From NCBI GenBank assembly GCA_026391435.1, contig JAPLEJ010000008.1, positions 62,001 through 126,000 on the forward strand: 64,000 nucleotides of DNA, written 5' to 3'. Origin of the DNA: Bacteroidota bacterium (GTDB lineage Bacteria > Bacteroidota > Bacteroidia > Chitinophagales > Chitinophagaceae). Of the stretch, positions 9,017-18,732 are shown piece after piece (position 1 is the first letter of the stretch; the number at the start of each line of letters is the position of its first letter). A program made the position numbers and the translations under genes. The notes under the pieces are model-generated. The model was not told where the DNA came from, searched no databases, and saw only the letters and a list, made by a program, of their open reading frames with translations.

Positions 9017-11359
9017 TTATTTAACTACAATCTGATCACAGTAAATAGAAATAGGCGAACCAGAGCGAATATGCCAGGATGGTGTTTTTAATAAACTTTC
9101 TGCGTGCACTTTAATAAACCTTGCATTGGTGTCTAAATCAAAATCTTTTTTAAAGGAGAAAAAAGAAATCAATTTCATATCAGGATTTTCAATGGGATTC
9201 GGATTGTTAGGATTGATAACCTTGATAACTTCGGTGTATTGTACGCCATCAGTTGAAAGTGAGTAAGTTACATAAGCAGGTAAAGAAAACAAATGCCAAT
9301 CGGGTTGTGCCGGTGGATTTAAAAAATCCATATTAATCGTATTAATTTTATTTACTTTTCCTAAATCTACGATGAAATCCATATGCGATCCAGTATAATA
9401 TACCCAATTTTGATCTGGCTCTTGCCATGATTCAAAAGATGCAAAAATGCCATCGGTTAAAGCTTGAATAGGCTTGGATTTGGGAGCCACTTGTGTAAGA
9501 GGTATGATGGTCTTTTTATATGAAATTGCATTTTCAACTTCATCCATATTGGTAAAGATGCGGTGATAAGCATTTAAAAAATGTTCAGGTGTACCACTTC
9601 GTTCTCTTAATAATTTTATTTTTTCGATTTGACATCTATTTACAAAACGATCCACCAATATTTTCATTTCTGGTTTAACAGCTACGGCACCATTTTCTTT
9701 TTTAAAAAACATACTTCTTGCGGTATCTGTTTCGGTTCGACCAATTTGAATAGCGGCGTACATTAATGGTAAACGAGCTGTTTGAACGCGTTGAAGTAAA
9801 ATTGCATTATCCACAACTGCATTTTCCGCTTGATCAAATAAGGAATGATAGATGGGCATCATGATTGCTGATAAATAAGTGTTCTTGGCGTGAATGGGAT
9901 CGCCAAAGATGCTCAATTTCATCCCACTCGCCTTTAAGGATTCCTGCATACTATCAATATACTTTCTAATAAAAGTACCAGCCTTTCCAAAATAGCCAAT
10001 TAAAAATTCGTTCATTAATTCACTCTCATCTGCATCGGGTTGCCACATGAGTTTGGAAATTAAATAAGATCGTAGCAAAGCCATTTCTGCTGCTGGTTCA
10101 TTATTGGCTTGCATAAACAAACCCCTCACATTATTGTCAGTATAAAATTTGATATTGGGTTTGATGGTATATAAATTAGGGAAGGGAGATACAAAATTGG
10201 TAAACTGAATATTGTAATCCCATATTAAAATATCTTTTGAAAGCGTGCCCCAATTGGTAAGGTCATTCGAAAAAGCTTTATCGGTAACAAAAACGGGCGC
10301 CTCTCTTGAGCTTTCAATATTGCATAACATAATATTGACATTGGATTCAATCTGAATATTTTTAGGTGCTTTTCTAGAATACCAATATGCAAGTGTTGAA
10401 ATTATTTTATTAGGAATAGCTTTCGCTACTTGATTTACAAACCAAATAATGGAACCACTTGGAACGCCGCCATATTTTTCATTGAGGGCCTTGCAATCAC
10501 TACATGCACAATAACGATCATTATCATCTTGACTCACCGACCAATAAGTTGCATTAGGCTTGAGTTCTATTTTAGTTTTTAAACTTGCTATTAATACTTG
10601 AAGCAATTCGGGATTAGATAAACATAATTGGGTGCCGGGCCTTCGTACTCCGTCAATCAAAGAATAATATTCTGGATTTGTTTTACCGTATTGCTTTGAT
10701 GGCACCAAGGTATCCAAAGTGTGTACAAATAAACCCCAATCATCTCTTGTAGACAGCTTGTGCCAGTCTGAATAAGGTTGTGAGGCCATTTGACTATAAG
10801 AAGTAGTGCGGTATTTTACTTTAGGATTAAAAACTTTTTCTTTTTTGGGAATACTAGCAATTGAGGTATTGGGTATGAAAGTTTCTTCCGCGCCAAATCT
10901 TTTAAAACCTAATTCATCTAATAAATCATATACTGCATATAATATCCCTCCTTTTTTACCACCTACAAGAATCAAATGATTACCCTGTACTTTACTTATA
11001 TATCCATCCTCTTCTAATTGACTAAAATCAATATTTTTTAATTTTGCAAAACGTGTCTGGCCCAAATAAATGGCAGATTTGTTTTTTGAATCCGTTTCCT
11101 CTAAAATTTCAACAGTAGAACCTGCTATCATTAATAAATAATGCTGTAATTCTTGTGCTGCCTGTTTTTCAATCGATTTGGCTTGTTGTGGAATAATAAT
11201 GACAACGGCTAATCCTTTTCCATTTAAAAGTTGAGCACCAATACCAGATGAGCTAATCCTAGCGTTGACTAAACCTGGGAAAAAGGTAAGTCCTGTTGCA
11301 ATGATACTAGTGTCTTTTAAAAACTGTAGTCTTGATACATTATGATTGGGCTTTTGCAT
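9017..11359 (-). CDS. DUF4838 domain-containing exported protein
   Basis: A 780-residue exported protein of the DUF4838 family. The N terminus (SRLQFLKDTS then a hydrophobic run) resembles a Tat signal in which the second Arg has become Leu, so Sec export is also possible. A glycoside-hydrolase-family-67-like N-terminal subdomain (about 45-150) precedes DUF4838, which contains the characteristic CACSDC cluster and a GSIIWFVNQVA segment. A C-terminal beta-sandwich (about 640-780) looks like a discoidin/F5-8C carbohydrate-binding module. I use the ATG at 11359, which puts the signal at the N terminus; an ATG at 11389 adds ten residues. It is likely a polysaccharide-active protein; the substrate is not known. 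Confidence 0.85.
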   Translation of the reverse strand: MQKPNHNVSRLQFLKDTSIIATGLTFFPGLVNARISSSGIGAQLLNGKGLAVVIIIPQQAKSIEKQAAQELQHYLLMIAGSTVEILEETDSKNKSAIYLGQTRFAKLKNIDFSQLEEDGYISKVQGNHLILVGGKKGGILYAVYDLLDELGFKRFGAEETFIPNTSIASIPKKEKVFNPKVKYRTTSYSQMASQPYSDWHKLSTRDDWGLFVHTLDTLVPSKQYGKTNPEYYSLIDGVRRPGTQLCLSNPELLQVLIASLKTKIELKPNATYWSVSQDDNDRYCACSDCKALNEKYGGVPSGSIIWFVNQVAKAIPNKIISTLAYWYSRKAPKNIQIESNVNIMLCNIESSREAPVFVTDKAFSNDLTNWGTLSKDILIWDYNIQFTNFVSPFPNLYTIKPNIKFYTDNNVRGLFMQANNEPAAEMALLRSYLISKLMWQPDADESELMNEFLIGYFGKAGTFIRKYIDSMQESLKASGMKLSIFGDPIHAKNTYLSAIMMPIYHSLFDQAENAVVDNAILLQRVQTARLPLMYAAIQIGRTETDTARSMFFKKENGAVAVKPEMKILVDRFVNRCQIEKIKLLRERSGTPEHFLNAYHRIFTNMDEVENAISYKKTIIPLTQVAPKSKPIQALTDGIFASFESWQEPDQNWVYYTGSHMDFIVDLGKVNKINTINMDFLNPPAQPDWHLFSLPAYVTYSLSTDGVQYTEVIKVINPNNPNPIENPDMKLISFFSFKKDFDLDTNARFIKVHAESLLKTPSWHIRSGSPISIYCDQIVVK

Positions 11360-11541
11360 GGAATATTCTTTTAGATGAAATAGAGTCATCTAAATTTAAA
11401 CAATGTTTTAGATATTTTAAAAACATGTCACACCAACTGGTCGATGTTAAATTATAATTTGTTTACAAGTTTAAGCTGCTGTAATACCCGTGACGAGGCC
11501 GTTCTATATTTAAGTAAACCCCGGGAATTATCTAAACCAAA

Positions 11542-11567
11542 AAGCCCTCAACGAAAGTTGGGGGCTT
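11542..11567 (-). terminator. Hairpin downstream of tRNA-Phe
   Basis: On the minus strand an 11-bp stem (AAGCCCCCAAC with GTTGAGGGCTT) closes a 4-base loop just 2 bases after the tRNA end. The following strand is T-rich (TTTTGGTTT). It is well placed to stop tRNA-Phe transcription before the DUF4838 gene. Confidence 0.75.
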
Positions 11568-11568
11568 G

Positions 11569-11641
11569 TGGCACCACCCGGGCTCGAACCGGGGACACAA
11601 GGATTTTCAGTCCTTTGCTCTACCAACTGAGCTACAGCGCC
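11569..11641 (-). tRNA. tRNA-Phe (GAA)
   Basis: A 73-base cloverleaf reads on the minus strand. The acceptor begins GGCGCTG and pairs, with several G-U wobbles, with TGGTGCC before discriminator A. The D arm is GCTCAGTTGGTAGAGC, the anticodon arm AAGGA-CTGAAAA-TCCTT with anticodon GAA, and the T arm CCCGG-TTCGAGC-CCGGG. CCA is not encoded. It lies between asnS and the DUF4838 gene; a hairpin terminator follows directly. Confidence 0.97.
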
Positions 11642-11745
11642 ATTGGTTTTTTCATCCATCCATTTCGTTTTTCAACGATCGGGTCGCAAATATAGGTAGG
11701 GAATCTTATAATTCAAAAAACCGCACCTATATAATAGCTAATATA

Positions 11746-13194
11746 TTAGTACTCACAGTTTTTGGGAGTTCTCGCAAAAGGAATCACATCCCTAATATTG
11801 GTCATTCCCGTAACAAACAGTATCATTCTTTCAAAGCCTAAACCAAAGCCGGCATGTGGCACGGTGCCAAATCTTCTTGTGTCAAGGTAGTAGCTCATAT
11901 CTTCTAATGGTATGTGCATCGCTTTCATTCTTGCCTCTAGTTTATCTAGTCGTTCCTCTCTTTGTGATCCACCCACAATCTCTCCAATACCCGGCGCTAG
12001 TATATCCATGGCCGCTACGGTTTCTCTACCTGGTTCACAACCATCATTCATGCGCATATAAAATGCTTTTATAGCAGCTGGATATCCTGTTACAATCACC
12101 GGCTTTTTAAAATGTTGCTCTACTAAATATCTTTCGTGTTCACTTTGCAAATCAATACCCCACTTTACCTCATATTGGAATTTCTTTTTCTTATAGTGAG
12201 GACTATTTAATAAAATATCAATTGCTTCAGTATAAGTAATACGCTCAAAATTATTACTTAATACAATTTCTAATTTTTCTTTTAATCCAAAGCCACTTCT
12301 TTTTTCAGTGGGCAATTGTTTTTCCTCTTCTGCTAATCTTGCATCTAAAAAATCAATATCATCAGCATTGTTTTTTAGTACATAGTTGATTAAATATTTT
12401 ATAAACTCTTCGGCAAGATTCATGTTGTCTTCAATATCATGGAAAGCCATTTCTGGTTCTATCATCCAAAATTCTGCTAAGTGCCTTGTCGTGTTTGAGT
12501 TCTCCGCACGAAAGGTGGGACCAAAAGTATAGATCTCTGAAAACGCCATGGCGCCTAACTCTCCTTCTAATTGACCACTTACGGTTAAGTTGGTTCCCTT
12601 CCCAAAAAAATCTTGTGTATAATCTATTTCTCCTTTTTCATTTTTAGGGGCGCCTTCAAGTGGAAGTGTGGTTACTCTAAACATTTCACCTGCACCTTCT
12701 GCATCAGAACTTGTAATAATGGGTGTATGTAAATAGACGAAACCACGATCATTGTAAAATTGATGTACCGCAAAAGCAAGTGAATGTCTAATTCTAAAAA
12801 CCGATCCAAATGTATTGGTACGAAAACGCAAATGCGCTTTCTCTCTTAAAAATTCTAAAGAATGTTTTTTGGGTTGTAGTGGAAATTTTTCTGCATCGCT
12901 GTCTCCTAAAATTTCAATCTTGCTCGCCTTCACCTCAACACTTTGTCCCTTACCTAAACTTTCAACCACAGTTCCATTTACTTTTAAAGAGGCGCCTGTG
13001 GTAATTCGTTTTAAAATGGCTTCGTCAAATTCACCCAAGGAGGCAACGATTTGTATATTAGCATTGGTACTCCCGTCGTTAAGTGCTATAAATTGATTAT
13101 TTCTAAAAGTACGCACCCATCCCATGACCACGACTTCGGTACCCGTCGCGGTACCTGATAACAATTGCTTTACTTTAATTCGTTGATTGAACAT
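11746..13194 (-). CDS. asnS: Asparaginyl-tRNA synthetase
   Basis: A 482-residue class IIb aminoacyl-tRNA synthetase that charges tRNA-Asn. The N-terminal OB-fold anticodon-binding domain spans about residues 1-110 ([19 protein letters not shown]). Class II motif 2 is seen in [20 protein letters not shown] and motif 3 in [15 protein letters not shown]; the THLAEF-type segment and length fit AsnRS rather than AspRS. I start at the ATG at 13194. The upstream in-frame TTG at 13215 sits inside the TATCTTTG -7 element and is therefore unlikely. It is a stand-alone gene flanked by tRNA-Phe and the divergent rho gene. Confidence 0.96.
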   Translation of the reverse strand: MFNQRIKVKQLLSGTATGTEVVVMGWVRTFRNNQFIALNDGSTNANIQIVASLGEFDEAILKRITTGASLKVNGTVVESLGKGQSVEVKASKIEILGDSDAEKFPLQPKKHSLEFLREKAHLRFRTNTFGSVFRIRHSLAFAVHQFYNDRGFVYLHTPIITSSDAEGAGEMFRVTTLPLEGAPKNEKGEIDYTQDFFGKGTNLTVSGQLEGELGAMAFSEIYTFGPTFRAENSNTTRHLAEFWMIEPEMAFHDIEDNMNLAEEFIKYLINYVLKNNADDIDFLDARLAEEEKQLPTEKRSGFGLKEKLEIVLSNNFERITYTEAIDILLNSPHYKKKKFQYEVKWGIDLQSEHERYLVEQHFKKPVIVTGYPAAIKAFYMRMNDGCEPGRETVAAMDILAPGIGEIVGGSQREERLDKLEARMKAMHIPLEDMSYYLDTRRFGTVPHAGFGLGFERMILFVTGMTNIRDVIPFARTPKNCEY

Positions 13195-13212
13195 ATTTGT
13201 GTTTTCGAATGG

Positions 13213-13220
13213 CAAAGATA
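13213..13220 (-). promoter_or_regulatory. -7 promoter element of asnS (TATCTTTG)
   Basis: TATCTTTG on the minus strand matches the Bacteroidota -7 consensus TAnnTTTG and ends 18 bases before the asnS ATG. A TTTG lies upstream but with a shorter spacer (about 15 bases) than the usual 19-21, so the -33 element is uncertain. Confidence 0.6.
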
Positions 13221-13463
13221 ATCCGTTTCAATGGCCAAACAGCCCGTTTTAGACATAAAAAGCCCTAAAAATTGTTTTTTTGTTAAAAATCTGCTTAACA
13301 TTGCAGTAGCAAAGAGCCAATGGATTCATTTATTGTTGATGGCTTGCTACCCAAATTTCCCTTATTCAACTTTCGGTCTCATATTATACCGACCAACATT
13401 TCAAAAAAGTTCTCAAATTACCTTATCTCTTGATTCGATTTTTAAATAAACCATAGTTACACA

Positions 13464-14960
13464 GTGCAAGAAAAAGACGACAAACCAAAAAGGGGCCGTA
13501 AGCCTATAGCGGCTGCCCCAACCAAAAAAGCGACTTCGGCTGCCCCTTCTGAAAAGAAACCTGCTCTTAAAAAAGCAATTCCCGCAAAAAAAGCAGAGCC
13601 AGTCAATAACAATTCTGAAGATGACAAAGCCTCCAAAATTGCTCAAGCATTATTTGGGGACGAAAGCAGTGCAAGCACGGGTGCCGAAAATCAGCCAGCA
13701 GCACCTGCCAATAATTCAAATCAAACAGGACAGGGCGAACCGACCAACCCCAATGGTGCTGCCACCAATAATGCACCAGGTGGTCCAACGCATCCTGCAC
13801 AACGCTACCCACAACCCAAAAAAGAACCCGTTTTTAATGTAGAGTTTGATGGCGTGATAGAATCTGAAGGTGTATTAGAAATTATGCCAGACAACTTTGG
13901 CTTTCTTAGATCCTCCGATTACAATTATTTATCTTCCCCTGATGATGTATATGTCTCCCCCTCTCAAATAAAATCATTTGGATTAAAGGTGGGCGATACT
14001 GTGCATGGAACAGTTCGTGTTCCACGTGAGGGTGAAAAATATTTTGCATTAACTAAAGTGCATCAGGTCAATGGAAAAAATCCAGATGAAATTCGCGATC
14101 GTATTCCTTTTGATTATCTAACACCGATATTTCCTTATCAAAAATTAAATTTATATACATCTGCTAGTAATTATAGCACGCGTATTATGGATTTATTTAC
14201 CCCTATTGGTAAAGGACAAAGAGGATTGATTGTGGCGCAACCTAAAGTGGGTAAAACCATGTTGTTAAAGGAAGTGGCCAACGCTATTGCAGCAAATCAT
14301 CCAGAATGTTATTTGATTATTTTATTAATAGATGAAAGACCAGAGGAGGTAACCGATGTAGAGCGCTCTGTAAAGGGCGAGGTGATCGCGAGTACTTTTG
14401 ACGAACCAGCCGAGAAGCATGTTAAGGTTTCATCAGTAGCTTTACAAAAAGCAAAGCGCTTGGTAGAGTGTGGTCACGATGTCGTTATTTTATTAGATTC
14501 AATTACACGTTTAGCACGTGCACACAATACAGTAGCACCAAGCTCTGGTAAAGTATTATCAGGTGGTGTGGAAGCCACTGCCCTGCTTCGTCCAAAACAA
14601 TTTTTTGGGGCAGCACGTAAAATTGAAAATGGAGGATCGCTTACCATACTAGCTACCGCATTAATTGAAACCGGATCTAAAATGGATGAGGTTATTTTTG
14701 AAGAATTTAAGGGAACAGGTAATATGGAATTAGTATTGGATCGTCGTTTAGCAAATAAACGTATTTTCCCTGCGATAGATTTAGTTGGATCAAGCACGCG
14801 TCGTGATGATTTATTATTAGATAAAGAGGTTTTAGGAAGAATGAATATTCTTAGATTATTTATCAATGATATGAATAACGATGAGGCGATGAATGAATTA
14901 TTAAAAAGAATGCGAGGCACCAAGGATAACGAAGAATTCCTTGCCAGCATGAATAGATAA
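13464..14960 (+). CDS. rho: Transcription termination factor Rho
   Basis: A 498-residue hexameric RNA helicase. Residues 1-120 are low-complexity: Lys/Ala/Pro-rich, then Asn/Gln/Pro-rich. The cold-shock-like RNA-binding domain follows (about 132-205, [20 protein letters not shown]). The ATPase core shows Walker A in [15 protein letters not shown] and Walker B in [15 protein letters not shown]. The usual N-terminal helical Rho_N domain is not seen; an in-frame stop at 13443 prevents extension, so the start is a GTG at 13464. The long disordered N terminus is common in Bacteroidota Rho. The gene is followed by a strong hairpin terminator in a tandem repeat. Confidence 0.95.
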   Translation: MQEKDDKPKRGRKPIAAAPTKKATSAAPSEKKPALKKAIPAKKAEPVNNNSEDDKASKIAQALFGDESSASTGAENQPAAPANNSNQTGQGEPTNPNGAATNNAPGGPTHPAQRYPQPKKEPVFNVEFDGVIESEGVLEIMPDNFGFLRSSDYNYLSSPDDVYVSPSQIKSFGLKVGDTVHGTVRVPREGEKYFALTKVHQVNGKNPDEIRDRIPFDYLTPIFPYQKLNLYTSASNYSTRIMDLFTPIGKGQRGLIVAQPKVGKTMLLKEVANAIAANHPECYLIILLIDERPEEVTDVERSVKGEVIASTFDEPAEKHVKVSSVALQKAKRLVECGHDVVILLDSITRLARAHNTVAPSSGKVLSGGVEATALLRPKQFFGAARKIENGGSLTILATALIETGSKMDEVIFEEFKGTGNMELVLDRRLANKRIFPAIDLVGSSTRRDDLLLDKEVLGRMNILRLFINDMNNDEAMNELLKRMRGTKDNEEFLASMNR

Positions 14961-14962
14961 AT

Positions 14963-15003
14963 AAAAAGGCCCTTAATAAAATTTAAGGGCCTTTTTATTT
15001 TTT
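14963..15003 (+). terminator. Intrinsic terminator after rho
   Basis: A perfect 14-bp stem, AAAAAGGCCCTTAA with TTAAGGGCCTTTTT, around a 6-base loop, followed by ATTTTTTT. It starts 2 bases after the rho stop codon. It works in both directions by sequence and is the first copy of the hairpin repeated in the 88-bp tandem array. Confidence 0.9.
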
Positions 15004-15201
15004 ATCTTATGACTTTTTCAATGACACCCATAAACGGTGTCATTGATTTACCTTACACCCTTAATAAAATTTAAGGGCCTTTTTATTTTTTATCTTATGA
15101 CTTTTTCAATGACACCCATAAACGGTGTCATTGATTTACCTTACACCTTTAATAAAATTTAAGGGCCTTTTTATTTTTTATCTTATGACTTTTTCAATGA
15201 C
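14973..15201. repeat. 88-bp tandem repeat (2.6 copies) of terminator hairpins
   Basis: Copies begin at 14973, 15061 and 15149, an exact 88-base period; the third copy is cut after 53 bases. Each full unit carries two inverted repeats: the CCCTTAA...TTAAGGG terminator hairpin with its T-run, and AATGACACC...GGTGTCATT (9-bp stem). The copies are nearly identical, which indicates recent duplication. The array fills the space between the convergent rho and nadD genes, so it provides stacked terminators for both strands. Confidence 0.93.
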
Positions 15202-15213
15202 GCTCCTATTTTT

Positions 15214-15795
15214 TTAAGCGCCTTCTTCTTTAAAGTAATTACTTTTCTCAATTTCTTCTCGCACTTTTTCTGGCACTAAATAACGAATGGTAATTCCATC
15301 CTTTCTATTATTCCTAATTAGTGTTGCAGATAATTTTAATAAAGGTGCGTCTAACATAATAACGCTTGCGCCATAATCACTAGTGATATCAAAACCATCG
15401 CGACAGTATACAATGAACTTATAATTTTTTATAAGCGCTTCGAAGTTTTTCCACTTGGGTAAATTTTGAAAACTATCGGCACCCATGATCACCGAAAATT
15501 CATGTTGCGGATATTTTTCTTGTAAATAAGTAAGCGTGTCAATGGTATAAGATGGTTTGGGTAGCGAAAATTCGATATCAGATACTTTTAATTGTGTATC
15601 ATCTTCGATGGCTAATTTCGCTAAATGTAGGCGGTCATATTCGTTTAATAAACTTCCCTGGGGCTTCAATGGATTTTGGGGCGACACCACTAACCATACT
15701 TGTTTCAGGTCTGAATGATTGGCTACAAAACTCGCCACCATCAAGTGTCCGTTGTGTATGGGATTAAATGAACCAAAAAACAAACCTATCTTCAT
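15214..15795 (-). CDS. nadD: Nicotinate-nucleotide adenylyltransferase
   Basis: A 193-residue enzyme that adenylates nicotinate mononucleotide in NAD synthesis. The nucleotidyltransferase signature GSFNPIHNGHL (His14, His17) opens the Rossmann fold, and the C-terminal SATLIRN gives the SxTxxR phosphate-binding motif. Length is typical. It follows the FeoA-like gene after 27 bases, probably in one transcript, and converges on the repeat array behind rho. Confidence 0.95.
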   Translation of the reverse strand: MKIGLFFGSFNPIHNGHLMVASFVANHSDLKQVWLVVSPQNPLKPQGSLLNEYDRLHLAKLAIEDDTQLKVSDIEFSLPKPSYTIDTLTYLQEKYPQHEFSVIMGADSFQNLPKWKNFEALIKNYKFIVYCRDGFDITSDYGASVIMLDAPLLKLSATLIRNNRKDGITIRYLVPEKVREEIEKSNYFKEEGA

Positions 15796-15822
15796 TTTAG
15801 TAATTAATTGATTATCAATTGT

Positions 15823-16053
15823 TTATGCTGATTTTGGGGCAATGAAAATACTATCCGCCTCGTTCATTCTTAAGCTGAGTAAATATCCAGCCACCGATAT
15901 TGAAATAGGATCACCAAGCGGTGCAATTTGCTCCACCGTGATTAACTCTCCTGGTATACAACCCATTTCCATTAACTTCAAAAAGATATCATCATTTTCA
16001 AAAGAATGAATAATGCCCGACTCCCCCATTTTTAATTCAGATAGTTTCCTCAT
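15823..16053 (-). CDS. FeoA-domain protein
   Basis: A 76-residue SH3-like beta-barrel protein of the FeoA family: KLSELKMGESGIIHSF, then LKLMEMGCIPGELITVEQ and DPISISVAGYLLSLR, the standard FeoA core. FeoA proteins bind the ferrous-iron transporter FeoB and help its function. No feoB is adjacent here; nadD lies downstream instead, so the iron-transport role is inferred from the family alone. Confidence 0.85.
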   Translation of the reverse strand: MRKLSELKMGESGIIHSFENDDIFLKLMEMGCIPGELITVEQIAPLGDPISISVAGYLLSLRMNEADSIFIAPKSA

Positions 16054-16126
16054 AATAATAATACAAAGATAGTTCTTGGATTACAGAAATAGTTACGAAA
16101 TTTGGAGCATTGAATAACAATATATT

Positions 16127-16564
16127 ATGAGCAAGACCATCTCTTTTAATAAAGCGGATAAAAGCGCAACCTTGGGTAATCGAGTGGCACTAAAGACCTT
16201 CATTGAAAAACAATTTAAGATGCAAGGTAAAGAGATACAATCATTGCAATATGTTTTTTGCTCCGACCGATATTTATTAAATATTAATAAGACCTTCCTA
16301 AATCACGATTATTACACAGATATTATAAGTTTTGATCTGTCCGAAACTAAGGCTGTCCTCATTGGTGAGGTTTATATAAGTGTGGACCGAGTAAAGGACA
16401 ACTCAAAAACCCATCAAACTGCCTTTACCGAAGAAATACTTAGGGTCATTTTTCATGGCGCCCTCCATTTTTGTGGTTTTAAGGATAAAAAGTCGGCAGA
16501 TGCCAAAGAAATGCGTGCTCAGGAGAATAAATGGTTAAAGTCCTATCTAAAATCCATTTCCTAA
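16127..16564 (+). CDS. ybeY: Endoribonuclease YbeY (16S rRNA maturation)
   Basis: A 145-residue UPF0054 metallo-RNase used in 16S rRNA 3' processing and ribosome quality control. The zinc motif is HGALHFCGFKD: His110 and His114 are present, while the third canonical His (GYDH in most YbeY) is replaced by Asp120 in GFKD, a variation I associate with Bacteroidota homologues. FYTDIISF-like sequence (YYTDIISFDL, residues 62-71) also fits. It is divergent from the FeoA-like gene, with 73 bases between them. Confidence 0.93.
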   Translation: MSKTISFNKADKSATLGNRVALKTFIEKQFKMQGKEIQSLQYVFCSDRYLLNINKTFLNHDYYTDIISFDLSETKAVLIGEVYISVDRVKDNSKTHQTAFTEEILRVIFHGALHFCGFKDKKSADAKEMRAQENKWLKSYLKSIS

Positions 16565-16584
16565 ATCCAAGTGCCGCTCAAATA

Positions 16585-16600
16585 GGTTCCACATGGAACA
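16585..16600. promoter_or_regulatory. parS-like site 1
   Basis: GGTTCCACATGGAACA closely resembles the ParB-binding parS palindrome (consensus GTTTCACGTGAAAC; GTTCCACGTGGAAC variants are known). The arms GTTCC/GGAAC are perfect; the centre is CACATG instead of CACGTG. An identical copy lies 48 bases downstream, both in the intergenic space before mnmG (gidA), a gene that is often origin-proximal. Confidence 0.65.
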
Positions 16601-16632
16601 TTTGCCTAAATTTCTAAATTATCAAATCAAAA

Positions 16633-16648
16633 GGTTCCACATGGAACA
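16633..16648. promoter_or_regulatory. parS-like site 2
   Basis: A second identical GGTTCCACATGGAACA, exactly 48 bases after the first and about 37 bases before the mnmG promoter. A close pair of such 16-mers in a non-coding gap is unlikely to be chance. It may nucleate ParB spreading, or alternatively be an operator of mnmG. Confidence 0.65.
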
Positions 16649-16684
16649 TCTCTGCGTATTACTACTTTTTTACTATTAATTGAA

Positions 16685-16715
16685 TTGCTTGGTATTCAAT
16701 ACAGGCTTATCTTTG
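16685..16715 (+). promoter_or_regulatory. mnmG promoter (TTG-N20-TATCTTTG)
   Basis: TTG at 16685, 20-base spacer and TATCTTTG at 16708-16715 match the Bacteroidota promoter consensus. The ATG lies 10 bases past the -7 element, so the leader must be very short or absent. Confidence 0.7.
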
Positions 16716-16724
16716 CACACTTAT

Positions 16725-18593
16725 ATGTTTCCAAAATACAATGTCATAGTAGTAGGTGCTGGCCATGCAGGCTGTGAAGCAGCAGCAGCAGCAGCCAATA
16801 TGGGCTCCAAGGTTTTATTGGTGACCATGAATATGCAAACCATTGCCCAAATGAGTTGTAACCCCGCTATGGGTGGCATTGCTAAGGGTCAGATCGTAAG
16901 GGAAATTGATGCGCTAGGAGGTTATAGCGGAATCATAAGCGACTTAAGTACTATTCAATTTAGAATGCTTAATAAGAGTAAGGGTCCAGCTATGTGGAGT
17001 CCTAGAACCCAAAATGACCGTATGCTTTTTGCTACCAAGTGGAGGGAGATGCTAGAAAATACACCCAATGTGGATTTTTACCAGGATTCGGTACATGAAT
17101 TGATCATTAGAAATAATAAGGCCTGCGGAGTTATAACTAGCCTAGGTCACAAAATCGAATCAGATGCAGTCGTCATTACTAGTGGGACATTCCTAAATGG
17201 AATTATACATATAGGTGAAAAACAAATAGGCGGGGGAAGGGTGGCCGAAAAAGCATCTACAGGAATCACTGAACAATTAGTATCCTTTGGATTAGAAGCA
17301 GATAGATTAAAAACAGGAACCCCGCCAAGGGTGGATGGCCGTAGTCTTGACTATAGTAAGATGGAAGAACAAAAAGGAGATGACGAGGTAGTAGGATTCT
17401 CCTATTTAAATACACCCAGGGTAAAACCAGAAGATCAACGTTCTTGTCATATCACCTATACAGATACCAAGGTTCACGAGATATTAAAAACAGGTTTTGA
17501 TCGTAGCCCAATGTACCAGGGTCGAATAGGTGGGGTTGGTCCAAGATATTGTCCAAGTATTGAAGATAAGATTAACAGATTCGCTGACAGAGAAAGGCAT
17601 CAGCTATTTGTTGAGCCCGAGGGTTGGAATACAGTAGAGATATATGTAAACGGATTTAGTACAAGCTTACCAGAAGAAGTACAATACGAAGCACTTCGTA
17701 TGGTACCGGGTTTTGAAAAGGCTAGGATGTTCCGACCGGGATATGCGATTGAGTATGATTATTTTCAACCTACGCAGCTTACTTATACGCTTGAAACCAA
17801 AGCGCTAGAAAATTTATATTTCGCAGGTCAAATAAATGGAACAACGGGCTATGAAGAAGCCGCTTGCCAGGGAATAATGGCAGGAATGAATGCACACTTA
17901 AAAATCAACAATCAAGCGCCTCTTATTTTACAAAGAAGTGAGGCTTATATTGGCGTATTAATTGATGATTTAATTAGTAAAGGCACCGAGGAGCCTTATC
18001 GCATGTTTACATCTCGTGCCGAATTTAGAACCTTATTAAGACAGGATAATGCGGATCTGCGCTTAACAGAAATGAGTTATAAATTAGGTTTAGCAAAGGA
18101 AGAAAGAATGCGCCGTGTTGATGAAAAAATGAAACAGGTTGCGGATATTAAAACAATTTTAAATACCGAATCTATTGAACCAGATACCATCAATACCTTT
18201 TTAACAGACATTGATTCAGCCAATATAACCGAAAAGCAAAAAGCCTCGAAACTTGTGCTACGACCCAATATTAGCCTACAACAAATATTGACAAACAACA
18301 CTTTACTTGCCGAAAAATTAGTTGAATTTGATACTGAATGTTTAGAACAAGCAGAAATTCAAATTAAATACGAGCGCTATATTGAAAAGGAAAAAGAGAT
18401 TGTAGAGCGCATGGCAACGCTTGAAAATAAAACAATTCCTGTTAATTTTGATTACGATAAATTATCTGCTATATCCATAGAGGCATTACAGAAATTTAAA
18501 AAAATTAGACCACTCACCCTGGGTCAGGCAAGCAGAATAAGTGGGGTAAATCCAAGTGACGTTCAAATACTAATGGTCCATATGGGACGATAA
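16725..18593 (+). CDS. mnmG: tRNA uridine-5-carboxymethylaminomethyl synthesis enzyme MnmG (GidA)
   Basis: A 622-residue FAD enzyme that, with MnmE, makes the cmnm5 modification at the wobble uridine of several tRNAs. The FAD dinucleotide-binding motif [10 protein letters not shown] is at residues 11-20. Family signatures [27 protein letters not shown] and [13 protein letters not shown] are all present and length is normal. I use the ATG at 16725; the in-frame TTG at 16680 lies upstream of the -7 promoter element. Two parS-like sites precede it. Confidence 0.97.
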   Translation: MFPKYNVIVVGAGHAGCEAAAAAANMGSKVLLVTMNMQTIAQMSCNPAMGGIAKGQIVREIDALGGYSGIISDLSTIQFRMLNKSKGPAMWSPRTQNDRMLFATKWREMLENTPNVDFYQDSVHELIIRNNKACGVITSLGHKIESDAVVITSGTFLNGIIHIGEKQIGGGRVAEKASTGITEQLVSFGLEADRLKTGTPPRVDGRSLDYSKMEEQKGDDEVVGFSYLNTPRVKPEDQRSCHITYTDTKVHEILKTGFDRSPMYQGRIGGVGPRYCPSIEDKINRFADRERHQLFVEPEGWNTVEIYVNGFSTSLPEEVQYEALRMVPGFEKARMFRPGYAIEYDYFQPTQLTYTLETKALENLYFAGQINGTTGYEEAACQGIMAGMNAHLKINNQAPLILQRSEAYIGVLIDDLISKGTEEPYRMFTSRAEFRTLLRQDNADLRLTEMSYKLGLAKEERMRRVDEKMKQVADIKTILNTESIEPDTINTFLTDIDSANITEKQKASKLVLRPNISLQQILTNNTLLAEKLVEFDTECLEQAEIQIKYERYIEKEKEIVERMATLENKTIPVNFDYDKLSAISIEALQKFKKIRPLTLGQASRISGVNPSDVQILMVHMGR

Positions 18594-18732
18594 GGGAATA
18601 CATTAAAAGGGGTTGTAATATTAAGCTACCCTTTATCAAAAAAATCACCTTTTTTAAGTTTTCACAATTAGTTTTTTGTAGCTTTAAAATCCTTGTTAGG
18701 AAAAATTTTAAACAAACAAAAATCAGTTGCGT

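Noticed and set aside
11444-11841. Two plus-strand ORFs over tRNA-Phe and the asnS 3' end
   Set aside because: They are read through the tRNA gene on its opposite strand and into asnS; no recognisable protein character.
13231-13449. 72-codon plus-strand ORF between asnS and rho
   Set aside because: It lies over the asnS promoter side, has no family features and does not join rho in frame (stop at 13443 in the rho frame).
14474-14950. 158-codon antisense ORF in rho
   Set aside because: The opposite strand encodes the conserved Rho ATPase core; this is a shadow.
14973-15201. Tandem repeat considered as a CRISPR array
   Set aside because: Units are directly adjacent 88-bp copies without unique spacers, made of terminator hairpins, and no cas genes are near.
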